Source of the DNA: JACJYE01 sp964432875
GTDB taxonomy: Bacteria; Bacteroidota; Bacteroidia; Chitinophagales; Saprospiraceae
DNA length: 22,419 nucleotides
Assembly: GCA_964432875.1 (NCBI GenBank)
Contig: CAYSPJ010000086.1
Coordinates: 1-22,419 of the forward strand
Direction: 5' to 3'
Below are positions 6,513-13,636 of this stretch, piece after piece; position 1 is the first letter of the stretch, and every line of letters starts with the position of its first letter. The notes under the pieces were generated by a model. The model ran no database searches, had not been told where the DNA came from, and was given only the letters and a program-made list of their open reading frames with translations. The position numbers were made by a program, and so were the translations under genes.

Positions 6513-7472
6513 CTAGTGTTTCAACAGCTTTTTCAAGCGTTCAAACCCCTCTTGAGCGGCGAAGCCGTCACCATCTTCAGCACCTTGCACGTAAGTGTAT
6601 AAGGAAGTACCATCGGCAGCTTTGAAGCCAGGATCGGCACCTTGTTCGATGAGCGTTGCGCACACGTCCCAAAGGCGCATTTGGGCTGCCCTCAGCAGCG
6701 GAGAGATTGGGCCTTGCGTTTCATCGAATTCAGCAGCAACATGGAGGTCTGCACCGAATTCGAGCAGCACCCTCACCGTCGCTTCTGGTTGACCATACGA
6801 GTCAATCGCCTCGAACAGGATGGGGCGCTTGGTATAGTAGTGTTGAGCATTGGCATCGGCACCTTGCTCGAGCAGCAGGCGGAGTAGCTCGGCATTACCA
6901 GCAAAAGCGACGGCGATATGGACGGGGTTTTCGTCCGGCACCATCGTGCTGTCAAGGCTTGCTCCGGCGTCAAACAATATCTGCACGCAGTCCAATTTCT
7001 CTTTTGCCCGGTGAGCATCGGTAGCTGCGCTGACGGTAAAGGCGAGCAGTTCCCCACCCTCATTGAGCCGGGAAGGGGGCGTTTGCAGCAGCTTTTTCAC
7101 CTTCGCGGCCTTGCCATCGCGGATGGCCCGGGCAATGCGGTTGCGTTCCGGGTCCTCAAAGATGGGCTGGGTATATTCGATGGCGTTGCCCAGCCGATGT
7201 TTGAATTTCTGCCACGAGGGCCTTAGCAATAGCCAGGCTGTTGGTGCCATGATCAACGCAAAAGCCGTGTACTTCCCCCATTTCCCGGGGAGCAGGTTCA
7301 GGGTGAGCAACACCACCATCGCTGCGGCGGACAGGATTAAAATGCCCTCACCCATGCCTCTGGTGGCGGCATCTCCGCCTTTGACCGGGAAGATGGCCAT
7401 CGCTAGCGCGATGCAAGCCAGCACCGCGATGGCGGCCCAGTTGAGGAAGGTGATGAGCTTTAGTAGTGTCAT
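6513..7472 (-). CDS. Membrane-anchored ankyrin-repeat protein
   Basis: A 319-residue protein with two parts. Residues 1-90 hold three hydrophobic helices (about 5-27, 43-62, 66-86), anchoring it in the inner membrane. From residue 115 on, ankyrin-like repeats follow: about 145-175 (LDCVQILFDAGASLD), 182-212 (NPVHIAVAFAGNAELLRLLL, EQGADANAQ), 216-246 (RPILFEAIDSYGQ, VLLEFGADLHV) and 254-285 (LLRAAQMRLWDVCATLIEQ, GADP). Ankyrin repeats bind protein partners; none can be inferred here. ATG 7472 (MTLLKLITFLNW) is preferred over an ATG 17 codons earlier because it begins directly with the first membrane helix. It is divergent from the PhyH gene. Confidence 0.82.
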   Translation of the reverse strand: MTLLKLITFLNWAAIAVLACIALAMAIFPVKGGDAATRGMGEGILILSAAAMVVLLTLNLLPGKWGKYTAFALIMAPTAWLLLRPSWQKFKHRLGNAIEYTQPIFEDPERNRIARAIRDGKAAKVKKLLQTPPSRLNEGGELLAFTVSAATDAHRAKEKLDCVQILFDAGASLDSTMVPDENPVHIAVAFAGNAELLRLLLEQGADANAQHYYTKRPILFEAIDSYGQPEATVRVLLEFGADLHVAAEFDETQGPISPLLRAAQMRLWDVCATLIEQGADPGFKAADGTSLYTYVQGAEDGDGFAAQEGFERLKKLLKH

Positions 7473-7600
7473 GTCGTCCAAAAAAATTTTTCCGTCCCTT
7501 GACAAAAAGGTGCTTGCGGCCAAGCTACAAAATTTGTGACGATGGTTGATGAAATTAAACTGCTGGTTTCTGATCTTTGCCGTAAATTAATCTCTCAACG

Positions 7601-8434
7601 ATGCTATCTATACCCGCCCCGATCCTGGCTGAGCTCATGCAGCCCTATCCCCTTGCCGCAGGGCAGTTGCGGTTTTATCAAGAGAACCGCTATATCAAGC
7701 TCAAGCAGGTGTTCTCCGCCGAAACAATTGCCTTTTTCAATGGACTCATCAGCCGCAAGGTGGAGGAGATGAATACGGTGGCTACTCCCCTATCCGAGCG
7801 CACCACCTACGGCAAGGCTTTCCTGCAGCTGTTTAACCTCTGGCGGGAAGACGAAGGTATCCGGGAGTTGGTGTTTTCCAAGCGCCTGGGCAAAATCGCT
7901 GCCGACCTCATGCAGGTGCGCGGGGTCAGGCTCTACCACGACCAGGCCTTGTTTAAGGAAGCTGGCGGCGGCATCACCCCCTGGCATGCCGACCAGTACT
8001 ACTGGCCTCTCGCTACCGACCACGCGGTGACCGCCTGGATCCCGCTGCAAGCTACGCCGCTCGAAATGGGCCCGCTGGAGTTCAGCGCTGGCAGCCACCA
8101 GATCGTCAGTGGCAGAGAGCTGAGCATCAGCGACGAAAGCGAACGCCAAATCGCAGCGCGCCTGCGGGTGACGGACTTCCCCCACGTGATCGAGCCTTTC
8201 GACCTGGGCGAGGTGAGCTTTCACTCCGGCTGGGTTTTCCACCGCGCCGGCGCCAATTCAACCGACCAGATGCGCAAGGTGATGACCATCATCTACATGG
8301 ATCAGGATATGGCGCTGAAACAACCGGAAAATAAAAACCAGGTGGACGACTGGAATACCTGGTGCCCGGGTGCCATGGTCGGTGAGGTGATTGATACGCC
8401 GCTCAATCCGGTGCTTTTCTCAATTAGCTCATAA
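7601..8434 (+). CDS. Phytanoyl-CoA dioxygenase (PhyH) family protein
   Basis: Fe(II)/2-oxoglutarate-dependent oxygenase of the PhyH family, 277 residues. The metal triad is visible: HxD in TPWHADQYYW (H129, D131) and the distal histidine in HSGWVFHRAG (H214). R225 in QMRKVMTI is placed to bind 2-oxoglutarate. The HPGDPLEFSAGSH-like segment of the family appears as MGPLEFSAGSHQ (156-167). In bacteria these enzymes hydroxylate small molecules, lipids or secondary metabolites; the substrate here is unknown. ATG 7601 follows a weak promoter-like GATCTTTG (7572-7579). Only 10 bp separate its stop from the next start, so it is probably cotranscribed with the secreted esterase. Confidence 0.88.
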   Translation: MLSIPAPILAELMQPYPLAAGQLRFYQENRYIKLKQVFSAETIAFFNGLISRKVEEMNTVATPLSERTTYGKAFLQLFNLWREDEGIRELVFSKRLGKIAADLMQVRGVRLYHDQALFKEAGGGITPWHADQYYWPLATDHAVTAWIPLQATPLEMGPLEFSAGSHQIVSGRELSISDESERQIAARLRVTDFPHVIEPFDLGEVSFHSGWVFHRAGANSTDQMRKVMTIIYMDQDMALKQPENKNQVDDWNTWCPGAMVGEVIDTPLNPVLFSISS

Positions 8435-8444
8435 TCCAATACTT

Positions 8445-9368
8445 ATGAAACCGCTTATTTCCGCCTTTACCCTACTGCTAGGTGCGCTCACTGCCAGCGC
8501 CCAGCTTCCCCAGGTCGCTTCGGGTACGCTGTCGCGTTTTGAAAATTTCCCTTCCCAATACGTATCCCCCCGCAACGTAGAGGTGTGGCTGCCGGAGGGC
8601 TATTCCGTTCGGAAAAAATATGCCGTGCTTTACATGCACGACGGGCAGATGCTGTTCGACAGCACTACCACCTGGAACGGCCAGGAATGGCAGGTGGATG
8701 AGGTGGTAGGCCGGCTGCTCCGCGAAGGCAACATCCGGGACTGCATCGTCGTCGGCATCTGGAACAGCGGATCAGGCCGCCATGCCGATTACTTCCCGCA
8801 AAAGCCGTTTGAGCAATTATCGCCAGCCACAAAAGACAGCATCTACGCTGCAGGCCGCGCCAATGGCCATGCGGTATTCGGCGGCCACAAAATCCAGTCC
8901 GACAACTACCTGAAATTCATCGTGTCTGAGCTCAAGCCCTTCATCGACCAGCAGTATGCTACCCGCAGAGGCCGCAAAGACACCTTCATCGCAGGCAGCA
9001 GCATGGGCGGGCTGATTTCCATGTATGCCCTCTGCGAATATCCAAAGGTGTTTGGAGGGGTGGCCTGCCTGTCCACCCACTGGCCAGGCATTTTTGCGAT
9101 GGAAGGCAACCCCATCCCCGGAGCATTTCTCGACTACCTGAAAGCGCACTTGCCCAACCCGAAGCAGCATAAGCTCTACTTCGATCACGGCACGCTCAAT
9201 CTCGATGCCTGGTATGCCCCTTATGAGCAACAAGCGGAAACCATCTTGCGGGCTAGCGGATATACCGTCCGGAATGGCTTAGTCCGGGAATTCCCGGGTG
9301 AAGATCATGCCGAGCGGTCCTGGGCCAAGCGGCTGCACATCCCCCTGGAGTTTTTGCTTGGGCAGTGA
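8445..9368 (+). CDS. Secreted alpha/beta hydrolase, putative esterase (PF00756)
   Basis: A 307-residue exported esterase-like hydrolase of the esterase D / enterochelin-esterase fold group. Residues 1-19 form a signal peptide (LISAFTLLLGALTASA, cleavage near SAQ). The mature part has the N-terminal strand NVEVWLPEGY, the oxyanion segment YMHDGQMLFD (63-72), the nucleophile elbow GSSMGG (184-189, S186), a probable acid D254 in LNLDAWY, and H288 in PGEDHAERSW. Start: ATG 8445 opens directly on the signal peptide, 10 bp after the dioxygenase stop. The substrate cannot be named; members act on siderophore esters, carbohydrate esters and acyl groups. It ends 10 bp before the convergent methyltransferase stop. 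Confidence 0.88.
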   Translation: MKPLISAFTLLLGALTASAQLPQVASGTLSRFENFPSQYVSPRNVEVWLPEGYSVRKKYAVLYMHDGQMLFDSTTTWNGQEWQVDEVVGRLLREGNIRDCIVVGIWNSGSGRHADYFPQKPFEQLSPATKDSIYAAGRANGHAVFGGHKIQSDNYLKFIVSELKPFIDQQYATRRGRKDTFIAGSSMGGLISMYALCEYPKVFGGVACLSTHWPGIFAMEGNPIPGAFLDYLKAHLPNPKQHKLYFDHGTLNLDAWYAPYEQQAETILRASGYTVRNGLVREFPGEDHAERSWAKRLHIPLEFLLGQ

Positions 9369-9378
9369 GTGGCGCGTT

Positions 9379-9981
9379 TCAGGCTAAACCCTTCCCCACC
9401 ACCAGCGCCGTCATCGCCCGCAGTTCATCTACCACTACCGTTTTGAACGGCTCCAGGTAGTACAGCCCATGTTCCTGCATCAAAGCTTCAAAGCTGGTGC
9501 GCTGCAGCAAGAAGCGGTCGGTGCCATCGGGCATAGCATGGCGGCCCTTGCCCAAGGGGATCATCTTGTCGGCTAAGCCGACATCCGTAGCTACCCTTAG
9601 GAATAGTGAGCCGCCAGGGCGCAGCACCCGGGCCAGCTCGCCGACCATCTGCGCGAAATGCGCCTCGTCTGCGGCAAAGTGCAATACCGCGCAGCAGATG
9701 ATGTGGTGGAAAAAGCCATCTGGGAACGGCAGGGCTTCGACCGGGGCGACTTGGAAGCTATCTGCTGGAAGGCCAGGGTAATGGTGCCGCAAAGCTTCTA
9801 CGGCCAGCGGGTCGCGGTCGGTGCCATACACCCGGCAGCCCTGCTGCACAAACCAGTGGAGGTTGCGCCCGCCGCCCGCGCCGGCATCGAGGATGCGGTC
9901 GGCAGGCGCGTAGCGCCCCTTCATGATCTGGTCGAGCAGGTAGATATCGGTGTGGCCGAGGAGTTGGGCGAGCTGGTCCAT
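9379..9981 (-). CDS. Class I SAM-dependent methyltransferase
   Basis: A 200-residue cytoplasmic methyltransferase of the Methyltransf_11/25 type. Motif I is LDAGAGGGRN (31-40), the acidic end of strand beta2 is GTDRDP (53-58), the segment VAPVEALPFPDGFFHHIIC (78-96) gives motifs II/III, and RVLRPGGSLFLRV (118-130) is the typical post-motif. The substrate is unknown. The start at ATG 9981 (MDQLAQLLG) is preferred; an ATG 18 codons upstream adds a segment without conserved features. CAAAAATA at 9994-10001 (TATTTTTG on the minus strand) is a -7-like box just upstream but would leave only a few nucleotides of leader. Convergent with the esterase gene and divergent from the downstream glycan-type operon. 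Confidence 0.86.
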   Translation of the reverse strand: MDQLAQLLGHTDIYLLDQIMKGRYAPADRILDAGAGGGRNLHWFVQQGCRVYGTDRDPLAVEALRHHYPGLPADSFQVAPVEALPFPDGFFHHIICCAVLHFAADEAHFAQMVGELARVLRPGGSLFLRVATDVGLADKMIPLGKGRHAMPDGTDRFLLQRTSFEALMQEHGLYYLEPFKTVVVDELRAMTALVVGKGLA

Positions 9982-10051
9982 GTTGTTTTGGGGCAAAAAT
10001 ACGCATTGCAGCGCTTTTCTGGCGGTTGAGTACAAAGTCTCTAAGATTTTG

Positions 10052-10059
10052 TATATTTG
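10052..10059 (+). promoter_or_regulatory. Candidate -7 box before palindrome copy 2
   Basis: TATATTTG is an exact match to TAnnTTTG. A TTG lies at 10026-10028, 23 bp upstream, the long end of the allowed spacing. The box ends 12 nt before the 164-bp palindrome. If active, the palindrome would make up nearly all of the leader of the methyltransferase-GT4-PIG-L unit. Confidence 0.4.
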
Positions 10060-10071
10060 AGTCTAGGTGTA

Positions 10072-10235
10072 AGAGCTTGTTCAGGTTTTGTTTTTGATGC
10101 CCAAATGAGTCAATTTTTTGCTTAGGCGAGACGCCGAAAGGGGAACGTAGCAGCGCTACGAAGCCCGTTTCGGCAACGAAGCATAAGCGAAAAAGTGGCC
10201 ATTTGGGCGCGAAGGATAAAACCTGAACAAGCTCT
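10072..10235 (+). mobile_element. 164-bp palindromic repeat, copy 2 (MITE-like)
   Basis: Identical base for base to the copy at 918-1081, in the same orientation, with the same 18-bp terminal inverted repeats, and again flanked by TAA (10070-10072 and 10235-10237). It lies between two divergent methyltransferase genes and ends only 18 bp before the ATG at 10254. The sequences outside the element are unrelated to those around copy 1, so the element moved or was copied as a unit. Full identity means recent spread or continuing homogenisation. Confidence 0.85.
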
Positions 10236-10253
10236 AAGCCCATTGCTTAACGA

Positions 10254-10970
10254 ATGCGCTCCAGTATGCTCAACCGGATCAAACGCTGCCTTCCCATCGG
10301 TTATCTAAACTATTATCGCTATTTCAAACAAAAGTGGTCGGCTCATCCATTTGGGGATGCCGACTTGCCCTCTATCTTCTCAGAGATTTACCGCACCAAC
10401 TATTGGCAAGGCGAAGAGAGCATCTGCGGCTTCACTTCCGGCGTAGAAGCGACTTTTAGAGTGCGGCAAGCCTTGCAGCAGTTGCTGTCCGATCTGCGCA
10501 TCACCTCCATCCTGGACATCCCCTGCGGCGATTTTGTCTGGATCAAAGAGCTGGATTTAAGCGGAGTCCTTTACACGGGCGGCGATATCGTAGCGGAGAT
10601 GATTGCCGCTAACAGAAGAGCATATGCTACCGATCACCTCCGGTTCGAAGTGCTGGATTTGACCTCCAGCCCGCTGCCGAAGGCCGATCTGGTGATTTGC
10701 CGCGATTGCCTGGTCCACTTGTCTTTTGAGCATATCCGCCAAGCGATTGCCAACATCAAGCGCAGCGGCAGCACTTGGCTGCTTTGCACTTCTTTCGTAA
10801 AAAACCAGTTCAACTACGATATCCGGGACGGGGGCTGGCGTACGCTCAATCTGCAAAAGCCGCCCTTCCACTTCCCCGCTCCGGCCACGACGCTGCCGGA
10901 TGATTGCCCGCTCGGCGATGGCGTCTTTGCCGATAAAGCCCTTTGCCTCTGGAACCTCAGCGACCTCTAA
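10254..10970 (+). CDS. Class I SAM-dependent methyltransferase, first gene of glycan-type operon
   Basis: A 238-residue methyltransferase. Motif I is ILDIPCGDFVW (86-96), the acidic ligand of strand beta2 is D111 in GGDIV, and LVICRDCLVHLSF (146-158) is the catalytic-side strand. The N-terminal part (HPFGDADLPSIFSEIYRTNYW, then GFTSGVEAT) is of a type seen in methyltransferases of surface-polysaccharide clusters. The C-terminal region, with INIKRSG-like NIKRSGSTWLLCTSF and WRTLNLQKPPFHFP, is typical too. Starts at 10254 or at ATG 10266 (MLNRIKRC); neither has a Shine-Dalgarno sequence. The next gene begins 4 bp after its stop, so it is cotranscribed with the GT4 enzyme. The probable substrate is a sugar or nucleotide-linked sugar; this is inferred from the neighbours. 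Confidence 0.82.
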   Translation: MRSSMLNRIKRCLPIGYLNYYRYFKQKWSAHPFGDADLPSIFSEIYRTNYWQGEESICGFTSGVEATFRVRQALQQLLSDLRITSILDIPCGDFVWIKELDLSGVLYTGGDIVAEMIAANRRAYATDHLRFEVLDLTSSPLPKADLVICRDCLVHLSFEHIRQAIANIKRSGSTWLLCTSFVKNQFNYDIRDGGWRTLNLQKPPFHFPAPATTLPDDCPLGDGVFADKALCLWNLSDL

Positions 10971-10974
10971 ACCC

Positions 10975-12084
10975 ATGACGATGAAGGTGCTCTTCTACAA
11001 CGACCCACCCTCGGCGCCTGGCGGCGCTGAAACATACTGGCATCAGACGGCGCAGTTTTTAGCCCAGGCTGGCGTAGAAGTATTGCCATTTTCGCTTGAG
11101 CGCCCGGTGGCCAATGCCGCCGGAAGGTTGAAGGCTGCCCTAGAACGGCCTCACTGCTTCCCTTCAGCCTCCGGGATCCAGTGTTTTCAACAAGCCGTGC
11201 AGGATTTCCAGCCGGACGTCATCCACTTGAACAAGAACCTCAGATATGCCCCGAGCATCAAAGCCGCCCTGCGTGCCTTCAACCTGCCGGTAGTCGCTAC
11301 CGTGCATGATCACTTCACGGTGCCCTTCCCCATTGACGTAAAAAATCGGCTGAAGAGGTGGATCTACCCCTTCAGGCATTGTGCGAAATATCACATCATC
11401 CCGTCTCGCAGTTACTATGATTTGCTAAAAAAGAGAGGCGGGCGGGATATCGTCTATATCCCGAATTTCATTGACAGCCAATACTGGCGGTTCAAGGACT
11501 GCTACGACAGCGCGGGGAAAAACCTGCTCTACGTCGGCAGGCTGGAACCGCTGAAAGGCATTTGGGTATTGATTGACGCTTTGCGCTTGCTGCTAAAACG
11601 CGACCCCGCTATCCAGCTGACAATTATCGGACAAGGCAGTCAAGAGCAAAAAATCCGGCAAATCATTGCTCGCAAAAAATTGTCGGGGCACATCAAGTTG
11701 CTCGGATACCAGCCCCCGGCGGAGGTATTGCGGCAATACCACGGCTCTACGCTGCTGGTGGTGCCTTCATTGCACAATGAGTTGTTTGGGCTGGTGGGTT
11801 TGGAAGCTCAGGCGAGCGGGCTTCCGGTGATCGCCAGCGACCTGCCGGGCATCCGGGAATGGTGTATCCCTGGCGTGACCGGCATGACGGTACCACCGGG
11901 CGACGCGCGCCAACTGGCTGACGGCATCGAAAAAATGCTGCACGATCCCAGCTTGCGCCAGGCATTGAGAAAGCAGGCCCGAGCTTATGCCGAAGCCAAT
12001 TATCCGGTTGATCAGGCAATCGGGAAACTAATCGGTTTCTACACCCAAATCTTCGAAGATGATTCACGCAAGCTTACTCGCTAA
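10975..12084 (+). CDS. Glycosyltransferase family 4 protein
   Basis: A 369-residue GT-B retaining glycosyltransferase. The N-terminal domain has PGGAETYWHQ (15-24, acceptor side) and VVATVHDHF (106-114). The C-terminal donor domain has LLYVGRLEPLKG (184-195), LTIIGQGSQE (215-224), and the EX7E-containing stretch LHNELFGLVGLEAQASGLP (266-284, E269 and E277) ending SDLPGIREW. It uses a nucleotide sugar; donor and acceptor are unknown. Starts: ATG 10975 (MTMKVLFYN) or 10981; both lie just past the methyltransferase stop. Its 3' end overlaps the PIG-L gene by 26 bp, evidence for translational coupling. It is not a typical BshA: the characteristic N-terminal FGGSGVVATELG-type motif is missing. Confidence 0.92.
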   Translation: MTMKVLFYNDPPSAPGGAETYWHQTAQFLAQAGVEVLPFSLERPVANAAGRLKAALERPHCFPSASGIQCFQQAVQDFQPDVIHLNKNLRYAPSIKAALRAFNLPVVATVHDHFTVPFPIDVKNRLKRWIYPFRHCAKYHIIPSRSYYDLLKKRGGRDIVYIPNFIDSQYWRFKDCYDSAGKNLLYVGRLEPLKGIWVLIDALRLLLKRDPAIQLTIIGQGSQEQKIRQIIARKKLSGHIKLLGYQPPAEVLRQYHGSTLLVVPSLHNELFGLVGLEAQASGLPVIASDLPGIREWCIPGVTGMTVPPGDARQLADGIEKMLHDPSLRQALRKQARAYAEANYPVDQAIGKLIGFYTQIFEDDSRKLTR

Positions 12085-12796
12085 GTACCTGCGCCTCAAG
12101 GAAGCAGTGTATAAAAAGCACTCAAAATTCCACCACGTTGAATACTTGGAGGGGCCACAGATACTGGTGCTGTCGCCTCATCCTGACGACGACGTGCTGG
12201 GCTGTGGCGGCACGCTCATCCGGCATATCCAGCAAGGGCATCAGGTCGCGATCCTTTACCTATGCCAGGGTGACAAGGGCATCGCTGGCCTCCGCCCGGC
12301 AAAGGCGGCCATCATCCGCAAAAAGGAAGCAGTCTTGGCAGCTCAGGCCCTGGGCATCGCAGAACGCCATCTGCATTTTTTAGCGCAGCCTGATGATGGC
12401 TTGTACGTTAGTCCTCAAACCGTCCTGTACTTGAAAGGGCTCCTTGATGCGCTCCGCCCCGATCTGATCTATCTGCCCTCTTTTGTGGACAACCACCCCG
12501 ATCATTTTCAAACCAACCTCCTGCTCAAAGCGGCGCTTACCAGGCCCGTGCTCCTTTCCGCCTACGAAGTCTGGACGCCCTTAGTGCCCAACCGCATCGT
12601 AGATATCAGCGGCGAAATCGAGCAAAAAAGGGACGCCATCAGAGCCCATCAGAGCCAATTGCAAGCGCTCGACTATCTCGAAGCTATCGCGGGGCTGAAC
12701 CGCTACCGAGGGGGGATGTACCCCAAGAAGCCCATGCAGTATGCAGAAGCTTTTTGCTTCGCGAGGAGCAGCGCGTATTTTGGATTGTTTAGCTAA
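12059..12796 (+). CDS. PIG-L family zinc-dependent N-deacetylase
   Basis: A 245-residue deacetylase of the PIG-L / LmbE family, which removes acetyl from N-acetylglucosaminyl groups. The zinc site is visible: SPHPDDDVLGCGGT (39-52; H41, D44) and DNHPDH (144-149; H146 or H149 as third ligand). D43/D44 supply the general base. Length is typical. It starts inside the end of the GT4 gene in another frame. The two therefore likely act in sequence, with the GT4 enzyme adding an N-acetyl sugar that this enzyme deacetylates, as in GPI, mycothiol and bacillithiol pathways. That order is an inference. An N-terminal extension (1-33) contains a basic amphipathic stretch that could touch membrane. It is followed after 75 bp by pyrophosphatase. 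Confidence 0.92.
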   Translation: MIHASLLAKYLRLKEAVYKKHSKFHHVEYLEGPQILVLSPHPDDDVLGCGGTLIRHIQQGHQVAILYLCQGDKGIAGLRPAKAAIIRKKEAVLAAQALGIAERHLHFLAQPDDGLYVSPQTVLYLKGLLDALRPDLIYLPSFVDNHPDHFQTNLLLKAALTRPVLLSAYEVWTPLVPNRIVDISGEIEQKRDAIRAHQSQLQALDYLEAIAGLNRYRGGMYPKKPMQYAEAFCFARSSAYFGLFS

Positions 12797-12871
12797 TTGA
12801 GCTCATCAACTCCTTTTTGCCTATCTTTACCCGCTCAAACCGTTATCACACCACGCACCAACACGACGCCC

Positions 12872-13597
12872 ATGAGTCAGGAATCGTTCAGTAAGCTATG
12901 GAAAATGATTGGGTTGCGCTACACCTCGCACCCCTGGCATGGCATCCCCATCGGGCCGGAAGCGCCAGGGAAAGTGACCGCTTTCATCGAGGTCATCCCC
13001 TCCGATACAGTAAAGTACGAAGTGGACAAGCAGAGCGGCTATCTGAAGATCGACCGGCCGCAGAAGTTCTCCAATATCGTGCCGGCTTTGTATGGCTTTA
13101 TCCCGCAGACTTACTGCAAGGCCCGCGTGGCAGAATTCTGTATGCAGGCTACCGGGCGCGACAACATCGTGGGCGACGACGACCCCCTGGACATCTGCGT
13201 GCTGACCGAGCGGGAGGTGACCCATGGCAACATCATCGTCAACGCCACGCCCATCGGCGGCTTCCGGATGATTGACGGGGGCGAAGCTGACGATAAGATC
13301 ATCGCCGTACTGACTAAAGACGAGGTCTATGGCCAATGGCACGACGTGAGCGAGCTGCCCCCCAGCATCGTCAACCGCCTGCGCCACTACTTCCTCACCT
13401 ATAAGCAGCTGCCGGGCGAGCCGGCCAATTGCGAAATCACCCACGTCTATGGGCGTGAAGAAGCCCTCGAAGTCATCCGCCGCAGCCAAGCCGACTACCA
13501 CCATGCCTATGGCGACCTGGAAGGGGTGTTGTCGGCCACCTTGTCCGAAGCTTTCCACTTCAGCCGCCGGCAGCAGGATTTGCTGGGGGGGCTGTAA
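12872..13597 (+). CDS. ppa: Inorganic pyrophosphatase (family I)
   Basis: Soluble family I pyrophosphatase, hydrolysing PPi to two phosphates and so driving biosynthetic reactions. Key parts: KVTAFIEVIPSDTVKYEVDK (34-53, with E50), RPQKFSNIVPALYGFIPQT (62-80), and the metal-binding signature GDDDPLDIC (101-109; D102, D104, D107). ADDKIIAV (139-146) and the tyrosine/lysine pair in LTYKQLPG (175-182) complete the phosphate site. At 241 residues it is longer than the E. coli enzyme (175). The extra length is an N-terminal lead-in and a C-terminal helix (about 205-241), as in many Bacteroidota enzymes. ATG 12872 (MSQESFSKLW) is chosen; the frame is open 25 codons earlier but that part is low-complexity and unconserved. 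Its stop is 39 bp from the convergent propeller gene. Confidence 0.93.
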   Translation: MSQESFSKLWKMIGLRYTSHPWHGIPIGPEAPGKVTAFIEVIPSDTVKYEVDKQSGYLKIDRPQKFSNIVPALYGFIPQTYCKARVAEFCMQATGRDNIVGDDDPLDICVLTEREVTHGNIIVNATPIGGFRMIDGGEADDKIIAVLTKDEVYGQWHDVSELPPSIVNRLRHYFLTYKQLPGEPANCEITHVYGREEALEVIRRSQADYHHAYGDLEGVLSATLSEAFHFSRRQQDLLGGL

Positions 13598-13636
13598 ATA
13601 GGGGCTATTTTGCCGAGAAATAATGACTCATATTGG

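Noticed and set aside
10975..12796. GT4 plus PIG-L as bacillithiol genes bshA and bshB
   Set aside because: The glycosyltransferase lacks the usual BshA N-terminal motif and has a PGGAETYWH start typical of polysaccharide enzymes. No bshC is present and a methyltransferase precedes the pair.
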